DNA of 21,033 nucleotides from Comamonadaceae bacterium (lineage in GTDB: Bacteria > Pseudomonadota > Gammaproteobacteria > Burkholderiales > Burkholderiaceae_C), in assembly GCA_947452325.1 (NCBI GenBank), contig CANGCZ010000006.1, positions 1 through 21,033 on the forward strand. Reading direction: 5' to 3'. This document shows positions 7,923-15,988 of the stretch, piece after piece. How positions within the stretch are numbered: position 1 is the first letter of the stretch; every line of letters begins with the position of its first letter. The position numbers and the translations under genes were made by a program. A model generated the notes under the pieces. It searched no databases and was not told where the DNA came from. It saw nothing but the letters and a program-made list of their open reading frames with translations.

Positions 7923-10900
7923 TCAGGTCAACAGCACCCGGTTATCAATCAGGTTTTGCAAGGACGCGTTGGGCCCCAGGTTGGCATTTTCCAAAACAAT
8001 TTTTTGAATGACAGAAGTACCGGCTCCGCTGTCTATGTTGATTTCGGCTGCACTGCTGCCGCTGGCCGGGGTGAAACTCACCCAGTCATCGAGCACAAAC
8101 CCGGAGCCGTATCCCAGTGCGCTGAGCAAATCTGAAATATCAATGGTGTCGCCAGAGCTGCCGTCCCAGGCTTTGAAGTCTTTGATGGTGTCTGTGCTGA
8201 GGCTGCCTGGGCTCGCGTCACCGGTGTTCCATTTGAATATGTCGTTGTCCGGCATATTGAATAGGGTTTTAGATGCGGTCATTTCTGTCGGGTTAGACAC
8301 ATTGCCACTGAGGCTGGTTTGAAATTTGACGGTATAAAACACCTGAGGGCTGACCGGGTTGATGATGGCGTTACTTAACCAGCCGCTGCTCAGGGTACCG
8401 CTCAAGCTGTACACCCCGGCGACAGCATTGCCGGCGCCTCCGGCTGCAATACCGGAAAAAGCGGTTGCCAATTCCTGACCACTCATATCGCGCAATGCGG
8501 TCAGCGTCAATCCAGCGACTGACAGTGAATGGCCCGCGCTCAGCGTGTCAGTTGGCAGGAAAGCGAAGCTGGCCGACTCTGGCGTGGATGCTGTTCCGTC
8601 TGCATAAGCGTAAGCGTTTTTGCTGATGGTGTTGGTGCCGCCACGGCCCCATAAGGTGTCGTTGCCGCTGCCACCAATGATCAGGTCGTCGCCAAAGCCA
8701 GCCATGATCCAGTCGTTACCCGCGCCGCCATCGATGGTGTCGTTGCCATTGCCCATGACCTGGTTGAAGAGATCGCTGTTGGGGTTGGCCAGGTCAGGGA
8801 TGACTTTGTTGTAAATGAGTGGGTCCAGACCCGCGGTGACCGTGTTGGTGTCATCCAAACCGGTCGCAGACACGCCGCCGCCGCCGCCGCCGCCATCACC
8901 TGAAGACCCGCTGTTGCCTGAAAGCCCTGTTCTGCTGTGGCCCAAGGTGCTGGCAAAGCCAGCCATGCTTTCCCCCGGGAGAATGACGCCGTTGTAGCCA
9001 TCTCCGCCGCCTATGCCTGCTTTGCCGAAGGCGAGGGCATTTGTGCGGTTGTTGCCGCCGCCGCCACCGCCGCCATAGCCGCCGTTGGTGCCCACCAAGG
9101 AAGTACCGATTTGGAATGAACCTGCAAAGCCATCACCAAACAAGATGTCGTTGCCTGCGCCACCGCTGATATTGTCGGCTGCACCGCCGCCCGCGCCAGG
9201 TGCACTGCCGTTACCCAAGGTGATCACGGACCCGGCGCCACCGCCCGAACCGTCACCAAAAACAATGTCTTCATAGTCGGTGCCAGACAAGGTGTCAGCC
9301 CCGGCGCTGCCGTTGCCACCAGAGATGCCCGCGTTGCTTGACCAGGCCGCGCCGCCGCCGCCGCCGCCTGACGCATCGCCGAAGACCAACAAGCCTGAAT
9401 GGAGGTTGGGGTTGGATGCAAACGCAGTGCCGGTGGCCACAAACCCGGAAGTGGTCGCCACTGACGGGCTGTCAAGCCCGGCGACGGTGTCTGTGACCTT
9501 CAAGGTGAAAGACGGCATGGCGTTTTCACTGCCGTTGTAAAAAGACACTTTGCCGCTAGTGACATCCGCCAAAGTGAAAGTGCTGATTTTGTTTTTGTAA
9601 ACAAGGGGGTTGATGTTGTCCATGACATTCGATTTGAATGTCACTTGGTTGCCATTGCTGGTGTCCGAGGTCGAGTTCCACAGCCCCAGATTGCCACTCA
9701 AGTTGCCCAGCGACGTGCTAGGCGTAAGACCACTGGTTTTCCCTCTGAACAAGGCTGCTACCTGGGCTGCAGTGGCGGTTTGAGTCGCCACAAAATTCAG
9801 ATTGCCCAGCGTCACCATGTCGCCGGCAGCCATGTCAAAAAAAGTGACTGTGGCTGTTTCATAAGCGCCTGCACCTTGGGTGGTGGCAATGCTGACGCCG
9901 GTTCCACTGGCCGTGATGTCAGTGACATTGGCGGCGGAGGTGGTTGAGGTGAATTTGACCGAACTGCCACTGACAGCGCCCGAGCTAAAGCCGGAGATGG
10001 GTGTCCCCGAAAACGTACCAAAGCTGCTGCTGCGTGAGCTGATGGCAGCACCACTGCTGTAGTTGGCAAACGCCGCAGCCACGTTGGCCGCTGTGGTCGC
10101 GCTGGTGGACTTGAAGGTCATACCGCCGACGGTCACGGTTTGGTTGGCAGTCAAGGCGCTAAAGCTCAGGGTACTGGATTCGGTCACAGGTTTGACGCCA
10201 TCCGAGCCCACGATGTTGGAACGGTGATTGAAATAAAAATAACTGGCATTCAAATACGGGTCAGCACCCGCTGCAACGTCAAAACCAGTGCCTGCGGTGA
10301 TACTGATTTTCAAATTGGCAGCCGCTGTACTGTTGTAGTTGGTGATGCCAAACATGTCTATACCAACCGTGCGGCTGGTGGCTTGATTGGCGTAAAGGTT
10401 GTTGATTTGCGGGTTGACAGCAGGCGAGTCGTACACGCTGTTGATATTGATATTCACCGGTACGCTGGTAGTCACGCCGCCGGCAGATGCCGTGACATTG
10501 AAACTCAGTTTGTTGTCATAACCTCCGTTGGCACTGCGTTGCGCCGGGTTAGGGACAGTGTTGTTGATCGCGGTATCGTTGGGAACAAATTTGTAATTAC
10601 CTGCATAAGCGCCGCTGCTGGCCAGGTAAAAATCACCATAAGTGTTGCTGTATTTCAAATCGTACTTGCCGTCCATCAGCGAGATGCTGGTTGCCCCTGT
10701 GATACCCAATGTCAAATCAGCAAAGGCGGTATCCCACTTAAGCAAATTGCCTGTGACAGTTGAAAAAGTTTCGGGGGAAGTCAAAACCTCGGTGTAGTTC
10801 AGGTTTTCTCCCAAAGGGTTATTGATCACCAAATCCTTGCTGCCTTTGATCGCGTCGAATGTGACGGCAACCACAGTCGCTGCATTTTTTGAATCTCTTA

Positions 10901-13900
10901 TTTTGATATTGAAAACCTCTTGCACTGTTTGACCTGGTGTCAATGCTTGAGTCAGCGGGTTGTTGTTGTTGAGCTGGTAACTGGCCACAATGGTGCTGTT
11001 GCCGAAACTGGCGTTGAAGATGGCTGTGCCGTAATCGCCTGTTTTACTGTAAGAGTATGTATTCACTGCATCTTGTACCCAGCCGTTATCCATCAGGTAT
11101 TGGGTGTCAATCGACATGCTGTCATTGTCCGGGTCGCTCATCACATATGTGCGGCTGGCAGTGGGCATGCCATTGACAGTGGTATTCAATAAAGTGGAGT
11201 CTTCAATGATGTCTCTGGTTTGCGGCTGGCTATTGACCACGGGCGCCCTGTTACCTATGTTGACGTTGAAAGTGGTTTGCCCGGTGTTATTGCTGTACAA
11301 GGCGCCATCGCTGACTTGGTATGAAAAGGTGGCGTAGGAGGCATAGTTTGTATTTTGCGAGTAGGTGTAAGTCAACTTACCCGCTGAAATATCGGACACC
11401 GCAATCTCTTGGGTTGAGGTGATCGGATTGTTGTTAAATACCAATTGCCCGGTACCGGGTAGTTGCGTGATTTTTATTTTTTGAAACGTACCTTTGTTGA
11501 TGTCTCTTTCTGTATCAGGATCCGAAAAAATAAAATCGTTGATGTTGAATACATAGGACCCTCTGCCATCAATCGAAATACTGTTGTTGCCTGTGGTCGG
11601 GCGCATATTGGCTGACAACAAAGTCATGTTGACCGCTTGTTCAGTGAATAAATTGCGCGTGGTTGCGTTGTTGCTGGCAATCACCGTGAATGCATAGTTT
11701 GATTTGGTGGTCAGGTCAGGCGCCGAGTCGTTCAATGACACCACACCGTTGCCCGCGTCTATGCTCAGATAGGCCGCATCGCCAGTGTTTTTCAGGCTGT
11801 AACTGACTTGCCGGTTCAAAGCGGATGCATCAGCGTCCGTGGTGCTGGCAGCATAAATGGCTTTGGACGTGTCACTGATGGTGTAACTGGTTGAACTGCT
11901 GCTGGTGAACACAGGGGCGCAGTCATTGACATCATTCACTGTCACTGTCACGGGTTGCTCGGTGGAGGATGCGGAGCCGTCCAGATTCAGAGTGGCAAGC
12001 ACAGTGAAGTTGTAAGCCGATTTGGTTTCATAGTCCGCACTGTTTTTCAGTTGAACCACCCCTGTGAGACTGTCAATTTTGAGCGAATTGAAGTCACCGC
12101 TTGGTTTCAAGCTGTAGCTGACTTGACCTTTGGCCGCTGAGGCAGCGGCTGTGTAAATGCTTGTGCTGACGGCTGAGTTTTCATCCAAATTGCCTGAATT
12201 TCCGCTAGAAAAAACAGGGTTGAGCAAAGACACATTGATCGCCATGGCATTGGGTGAGTCGCTCCAGGCGTAACCATCACTGACTTTGAATAAAAAGTAG
12301 CTGAAGTTATTGGTGGTTACCGTGGTTTTAGGGCTGTAGCGCAAACCGTTGGTTTGCAAAGCATCAATGCTGAATTCCTGATTCACTGTGACCGGATCCC
12401 AGCTGTCATTGTTCAGGTACTCCATGCTGCCTTGGGTTGGCACAGCAGTGATTTTTATTTTTTGAAACTGGTTGTAGTTGGCATCTAGGTCGGCATCGAT
12501 AAACACAAAGGCTTCTTTGTGTAAATAGTAGTAAGAGCCGTCTGCAATCAATGTGCTGTTCATGCTGCCGGGTTTTTGGTTTGGACTGCTGAGTGTCAAA
12601 GTCACAGACTGTTCTGTGGTTTGAGTCAGGTCTGAATCGGCTGCATTCGTGGCGACCACTGTGAACTGATAGGTATTTTTTGTCGATGGATCCGGCGTCT
12701 TGTTCAGACTGACTTCACCTGTACCGGCGTCTATGTGAAGCAAGCCAGCGTCATCACCCTGAATTTGTTTGAGCGAATAACTCACAAGCCTATTCGTTGC
12801 GGTGCCGTCTCTGTCCAGGGTTTTGGTTGTGTAAACCACCAGGTTGCTGATGTCACTGGTCAGCAAAGACACACTGGCCAGGCTGTTGAAAACCGGGGCA
12901 TTGTCATTTTTGTCATTCACTTTGAGTGTGACGGTTTGTTCGCTGGATGGGGTGTTGGCGTCACCCGCGATGCTGGCCACCACCGTGAACGAATAATTGC
13001 TTTTGGTTTCGAAATCGGCGCTTTGTTTCAATCGAACTTCGCCTGAACTGCTGTTGATGGTGAAAAAAGCACCATCGCCTGTGCCAGGCTTGATGCTGTA
13101 GGTTTTAGTCCCTGCATTCGATGTGGCGCTGGCTTGGTAGACAACGCTTCGGACATCGGCGTTTTCATCGACGCTGGCCGTGGATAGGCTGGTGAACACC
13201 GGGGTGGCCAGTTGTTTTTCCGTGCTGCTGATCAAGGCATCCAATGGACCTGTACCGTTGTTGGCTGCCAACTGTTTGTTGAGCTGGCTGATGACTGCAT
13301 CGGTTGATTTGCCCGACTCATTTTCTAGTTTGGAAATACGCTCTAAAAACTGACCCAAGGCGTTGGCATTCGAGTTGCTCTTTCCGTCGCTATTGACAGT
13401 GGTGATCACCAAGACCGCAGTGACATCGTTTTCTGTCAGTCCAAGCATTTTGCTGATGGCGCTGTTTTTGTCGGCTATCACTTTGGAGCTCACCCCAGCC
13501 TTGATCACTGGGTTGGCGTTGCTGGTGTCAATCAAATCATTGGCAGCCATTTGTGTGGCCGGATTGATATGGATAGACTTGGTCAATTGCCCCGATATGA
13601 GGGTGGAGACGGCGTAAAGAGTGCTGGTCAGGGGTTTGCTTTGGCCGGTGGCTTCATCTATGTAGTCATTGGCATTGCCTTTGCTGGCAACGCTGAGTAT
13701 CAAATCGCCCACATAGATTTTTCCCAAGCTGATTTGAAACCCGCCGCTGCTGTCGACATCGGCGCTTGCCAGCCAATTGCCTTTGCTGTCATAAGCGTTG
13801 ACTATCAAATCATTGCCTGGCAATACCGGACCTAAAGTCACGTTACCGCTGACTGTGCTCGATGACACAATATTGGTGCTGCCACTGCTGCTGCCTGAGC

Positions 13901-14738
13901 CGCCGCCTTTTCCTCCCAACGCACCCAGTGCACCCAAGGCACCCCATTGCGGTGAGATGCCGCTCAATAAGCCACCCTCTTTGGCCGCCACCGCCACCGG
14001 TGTCACACCACCGGCCACCGGTTGCGCTGCTGTCGGCGTGTCTGTTGACGCCACCGGTGTAGCGGGTGATGCAGCAGAGGGTGCGCTGTTACTGCTTGAT
14101 GGTGCTGATGCGGTGGACGTGGCTGGTTCGTTTGTCGTGGCCGATTCGCTTGCCGTGGGTGACAGCGGTGCTGGCGGCTTGTCGATGGCGGGTGGCAGCA
14201 CTTGCGGCTCAGGCAATGCCAGACTTTGCGCTGTGCTGGCCGTAGCGTTTTCTGTATTTTTTTTGTTCAGTTGCTGGTGTAACTCTTCAATCATTTGCTG
14301 TAACTGCGCGATGGAATCTGCAATGGCTTTGTTGGCGGCAAGCTCAGTGGATGCAGCCAAAGTCGAGACCGGTGCCGCGGCGTCGGGTGACACGCTGTTT
14401 GACATATCGGCATCTGCGACAAACGATTTCACCGCGTTGTTAACAGTGTCAGTCTGAACGGGCGAAGACGGTGTGCTTTGTACCGTGTCAAAAGTCCCTG
14501 CCAAGTCGACCTGTCCGACCAATTTCAAAAGCCGCCCGACAGTGACCTCGGTGTCTTCAAAGTTGATGGGCAGGTCGGGCTGTGTCATGGCCAGCATGGC
14601 GCCGTCTTTGAGCGTGATTTTTTTACCGCTCTTGAGAAGCAGCACAAAATCCGTGTCAAAAATTTTCACAGAGACCACGTCACTGGCCTTGAAACCGAAT
14701 TTCACTGTGTTTTGAATCAGTTTTTTGCTTTTTTCCAT
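7923..14738 (-). CDS. Giant RTX adhesin, predicted type I secretion substrate
   Basis: A 2271-residue multidomain surface protein, probably for biofilm or attachment. Approximate order: short beta-rich N-terminal domain resembling a BapA prefix or retention module (1-85); predicted coiled coil (137-160); Pro/Ala/Ser/Thr-rich stretch; Gly-rich hinge GALGALGALGG (about 265-287); a domain with DYIDEATG; cadherin-like repeats with DEN and NDxND calcium motifs, plus two CSPG-like repeats (512-1165); VCBS-like domains; RTX repeats such as GGAGNDILFGDG (about 1780-2033); and a C-terminal type I secretion signal region (DTIKDF, GDTIDISDLL). No Sec signal peptide. The ATG at 14738 is preferred; an in-frame GTG at 14843 would overlap the previous gene by 64 bases. 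The gene looks AT-richer than its core neighbours. Binding target unknown. Confidence 0.9.
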   Translation of the reverse strand: MEKSKKLIQNTVKFGFKASDVVSVKIFDTDFVLLLKSGKKITLKDGAMLAMTQPDLPINFEDTEVTVGRLLKLVGQVDLAGTFDTVQSTPSSPVQTDTVNNAVKSFVADADMSNSVSPDAAAPVSTLAASTELAANKAIADSIAQLQQMIEELHQQLNKKNTENATASTAQSLALPEPQVLPPAIDKPPAPLSPTASESATTNEPATSTASAPSSSNSAPSAASPATPVASTDTPTAAQPVAGGVTPVAVAAKEGGLLSGISPQWGALGALGALGGKGGGSGSSSGSTNIVSSSTVSGNVTLGPVLPGNDLIVNAYDSKGNWLASADVDSSGGFQISLGKIYVGDLILSVASKGNANDYIDEATGQSKPLTSTLYAVSTLISGQLTKSIHINPATQMAANDLIDTSNANPVIKAGVSSKVIADKNSAISKMLGLTENDVTAVLVITTVNSDGKSNSNANALGQFLERISKLENESGKSTDAVISQLNKQLAANNGTGPLDALISSTEKQLATPVFTSLSTASVDENADVRSVVYQASATSNAGTKTYSIKPGTGDGAFFTINSSSGEVRLKQSADFETKSNYSFTVVASIAGDANTPSSEQTVTLKVNDKNDNAPVFNSLASVSLLTSDISNLVVYTTKTLDRDGTATNRLVSYSLKQIQGDDAGLLHIDAGTGEVSLNKTPDPSTKNTYQFTVVATNAADSDLTQTTEQSVTLTLSSPNQKPGSMNSTLIADGSYYYLHKEAFVFIDADLDANYNQFQKIKITAVPTQGSMEYLNNDSWDPVTVNQEFSIDALQTNGLRYSPKTTVTTNNFSYFLFKVSDGYAWSDSPNAMAINVSLLNPVFSSGNSGNLDENSAVSTSIYTAAASAAKGQVSYSLKPSGDFNSLKIDSLTGVVQLKNSADYETKSAYNFTVLATLNLDGSASSTEQPVTVTVNDVNDCAPVFTSSSSTSYTISDTSKAIYAASTTDADASALNRQVSYSLKNTGDAAYLSIDAGNGVVSLNDSAPDLTTKSNYAFTVIASNNATTRNLFTEQAVNMTLLSANMRPTTGNNSISIDGRGSYVFNINDFIFSDPDTERDINKGTFQKIKITQLPGTGQLVFNNNPITSTQEIAVSDISAGKLTYTYSQNTNYASYATFSYQVSDGALYSNNTGQTTFNVNIGNRAPVVNSQPQTRDIIEDSTLLNTTVNGMPTASRTYVMSDPDNDSMSIDTQYLMDNGWVQDAVNTYSYSKTGDYGTAIFNASFGNSTIVASYQLNNNNPLTQALTPGQTVQEVFNIKIRDSKNAATVVAVTFDAIKGSKDLVINNPLGENLNYTEVLTSPETFSTVTGNLLKWDTAFADLTLGITGATSISLMDGKYDLKYSNTYGDFYLASSGAYAGNYKFVPNDTAINNTVPNPAQRSANGGYDNKLSFNVTASAGGVTTSVPVNININSVYDSPAVNPQINNLYANQATSRTVGIDMFGITNYNSTAAANLKISITAGTGFDVAAGADPYLNASYFYFNHRSNIVGSDGVKPVTESSTLSFSALTANQTVTVGGMTFKSTSATTAANVAAAFANYSSGAAISSRSSSFGTFSGTPISGFSSGAVSGSSVKFTSTTSAANVTDITASGTGVSIATTQGAGAYETATVTFFDMAAGDMVTLGNLNFVATQTATAAQVAALFRGKTSGLTPSTSLGNLSGNLGLWNSTSDTSNGNQVTFKSNVMDNINPLVYKNKISTFTLADVTSGKVSFYNGSENAMPSFTLKVTDTVAGLDSPSVATTSGFVATGTAFASNPNLHSGLLVFGDASGGGGGGAAWSSNAGISGGNGSAGADTLSGTDYEDIVFGDGSGGGAGSVITLGNGSAPGAGGGAADNISGGAGNDILFGDGFAGSFQIGTSLVGTNGGYGGGGGGGNNRTNALAFGKAGIGGGDGYNGVILPGESMAGFASTLGHSRTGLSGNSGSSGDGGGGGGGVSATGLDDTNTVTAGLDPLIYNKVIPDLANPNSDLFNQVMGNGNDTIDGGAGNDWIMAGFGDDLIIGGSGNDTLWGRGGTNTISKNAYAYADGTASTPESASFAFLPTDTLSAGHSLSVAGLTLTALRDMSGQELATAFSGIAAGGAGNAVAGVYSLSGTLSSGWLSNAIINPVSPQVFYTVKFQTSLSGNVSNPTEMTASKTLFNMPDNDIFKWNTGDASPGSLSTDTIKDFKAWDGSSGDTIDISDLLSALGYGSGFVLDDWVSFTPASGSSAAEINIDSGAGTSVIQKIVLENANLGPNASLQNLIDNRVLLT
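8640..9310 (-). repeat. RTX calcium-binding nonapeptide repeat block with polyglycine inserts
   Basis: Encodes several copies of the GGxGxDxUx hemolysin-type repeat. The clearest cluster is at about 8640-8755 (GNDTIDGGAGNDW, GFGDDLIIGGSGNDTLWGRGG). Further copies are at about 9125-9190 (GGAGNDILFGDG) and 9240-9300 (GADTLSGTDYEDIVFGDG). In the family these fold into a calcium-bound beta-roll after secretion and help drive export. Here the copies are spread out and separated by long glycine-rich stretches, so the block is looser than a classical RTX roll. Confidence 0.85.
9610..10185 (-). repeat. Two copies of a beta-rich module inside a split CSPG-like domain
   Basis: Copies at about 10180-10043 (LSFSALTANQTVTVGGMTF, then TAANVAAAFANYSSG) and 9865-9730 (VTFFDMAAGDMVTLGNLNF, then TAAQVAALFRGKTSG) share a pattern: short strand, AxG or AN turn, VxGxxF, then a helix with VAAxF. 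A third copy is at about 8582-8440 (FAFLPTDTLSAGHSLSVAGL, then LATAFSGIAAG). The first two lie between what look like the two halves of one CSPG-like domain (10411-10185 and 9604-9470). I do not know a name for the module, though similar modules occur in other large bacterial adhesins. Confidence 0.65.
11245..13205 (-). repeat. Tandem duplicated adhesin super-module (cadherin, cadherin-like, CSPG-like) x2
   Basis: Two consecutive units of about 327 residues share the same three-part order. The first part is a cadherin-like domain with DEN near its start and NDKND or NDVND at its end. The second is a degenerate cadherin-like domain (YSLK, then LHIDAG or LSIDAG, EVSLN or VVSLN). The third is a CSPG-like domain containing FQKIKIT. 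The unit boundaries are about 13205-12216 and 12215-11245. A 21-base identical stretch at 12448-12468 and 11467-11487 is spaced by exactly 981 bases, or 327 codons, supporting duplication of the whole unit. Confidence 0.8.
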
Positions 14739-14741
14739 GGT

Positions 14742-14750
14742 ATGTGGCTT
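14742..14750 (-). promoter_or_regulatory. AAGCCACAT motif in the adhesin leader
   Basis: The gap before the adhesin ATG has no clear Shine-Dalgarno sequence. Instead AAGCCACAT lies 3 bases before the start codon. The same 9 bases lie 1 base before the first gene of the cassette (17255-17263). The shared position suggests a common translational or post-transcriptional signal, but this could be chance. Confidence 0.3.
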
Positions 14751-14779
14751 GCGTAAGAGTTGGAGGAACCGTTCAAGGC

Positions 14780-15988
14780 TTAGCGTTTTTTCTTGTTCAC
14801 CGGCTTGGACGAAGCCGTGAATAAATTTTTGATACCAGTCCACATGCGGCGCATGGCAGAGGGTTTGTTCAATGCGTGCAAATAGATTTTGTTGAGCTCT
14901 GCGACTTGGGCGTTAAGTTGTTGTGTACGGGCGGACAGTTGCTCGAACTGCGTGCCCAGTAGCCGTGAAAATTGCAGCGCTTGTTGCTTGTTGGCCTCCT
15001 GGGCTTGCAGAGTTTCCTGGTTAACTTTCAAGAGACTCAGCAGCAATTCCTGTGTGGCCCTGTCCATGCTTTTGCGGTTGTTCACCGCGTTCACATATTC
15101 GTCTTGGGCTTTGAGCCAGATCTCTTGGGTTTGCTGGTGTTTGTCCAGCATTCTTGTCAGCATCAGTTGGTTGGTTTGCAGTTCGCTTGAAATAGACATG
15201 AACTGATCGGCTGATACGCCTGCTGCTGCGCGAACCACGGGCGTCGAAGAGGCCGGGGTGTATGCCATTTCGGTTTCACGCTCACGTATGACTTGTCGCG
15301 CGTTGAGCAATACTTGGTTGCACACTTTTCGCACTGACACCAGCATCCACTCAAGCAGCAGCGAACCCATCAAGCCATACATAGATGCCACGAATGCGGT
15401 TCCCATGCCTTCCATCGGGCGTTTGAGTTTGCGCAACATTTCGCTGAATGGAGATTGACCGCCGCTTGACGAATTCATCATGCTTGAGATGATGTCCGCC
15501 ATTTCCTGCAAGCTTCCGAGCAAGCCGATGAATGTTCCCACCAAGCCCAAACCAATCAAGGCGCTGCTGATGTAGGCTGGGAAATTCAAACCCTGATGCA
15601 GCGCTTTGTCGAATTCTTCGACTTCTTTTTCTATGATTTCCTGTTGTGTTTGCGGTGCGCGTGCGTGCATGGAGCCCAACACGGTCAGCAGTGGGGAAAC
15701 GCTGCGGGGTGTGCTGGATTGACGCAGCATTTCTGCTGCATCGGAGGTGTTCTTGCGTGACCAGTTCAATAAGAAATCACGCTCAGACAAGCAGCGTTGC
15801 AGAGCCAGAGTGATGGTGATCAGGCCAGCGATAAAACCTCCCGCGATCAAGTAGATGATTTGGGGGTGTGGTGACAATTGAACGGTTTGCAGCACAGCAT
15901 TTTTGAACTGCACCAGCCCAAGAAAAATAATCAATGCGGCAGGCAGCAGGGTGACAAACCAGGATCTTGCGTTGAATAGGTATTTCAT
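14780..15988 (-). CDS. MotA/TolQ/ExbB-like proton channel protein with coiled-coil tail
   Basis: Predicted inner-membrane channel subunit converting ion flow into mechanical work. It has 402 residues and four likely membrane segments at about 9-28, 44-63, 139-160 and 195-217. The last two carry the family signatures GLGLVGTFIGLLGSL (146-160) and GTAFVASMYGLMGSL (196-210). The loop between segments 2 and 3 (64-138) and the long C-terminal tail (about 230-375, rich in Gln, Leu and Glu, probably coiled coil) should be cytoplasmic. The tail is longer than in ExbB or TolQ and recalls ZorA and SiiB. It ends in a basic KPVNKKKR. Its ATG overlaps the upstream MotB-like stop as ATGA. It lies 41 bases before the adhesin, which it probably serves. 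Confidence 0.85.
   Translation of the reverse strand: MKYLFNARSWFVTLLPAALIIFLGLVQFKNAVLQTVQLSPHPQIIYLIAGGFIAGLITITLALQRCLSERDFLLNWSRKNTSDAAEMLRQSSTPRSVSPLLTVLGSMHARAPQTQQEIIEKEVEEFDKALHQGLNFPAYISSALIGLGLVGTFIGLLGSLQEMADIISSMMNSSSGGQSPFSEMLRKLKRPMEGMGTAFVASMYGLMGSLLLEWMLVSVRKVCNQVLLNARQVIRERETEMAYTPASSTPVVRAAAGVSADQFMSISSELQTNQLMLTRMLDKHQQTQEIWLKAQDEYVNAVNNRKSMDRATQELLLSLLKVNQETLQAQEANKQQALQFSRLLGTQFEQLSARTQQLNAQVAELNKIYLHALNKPSAMRRMWTGIKNLFTASSKPVNKKKR

Noticed and set aside
8640..13205. Many short repeats in the adhesin gene as a CRISPR array or mobile repeat
   Set aside because: All fall in frame within recognisable protein repeats, with no uniform repeat and spacer lengths.
13915..13941. 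Three tandem 9-base units in the adhesin hinge as a possible regulatory or CRISPR-like repeat
   Set aside because: They simply encode GAL-GAL-GAL in frame, in a Gly-rich hinge typical of this adhesin class.
14739..14843. In-frame GTG at 14843 as the adhesin start
   Set aside because: It would overlap the channel gene by 64 bases, and the extra 35 residues do not resemble the N-terminal domain that begins cleanly at the ATG at 14738.
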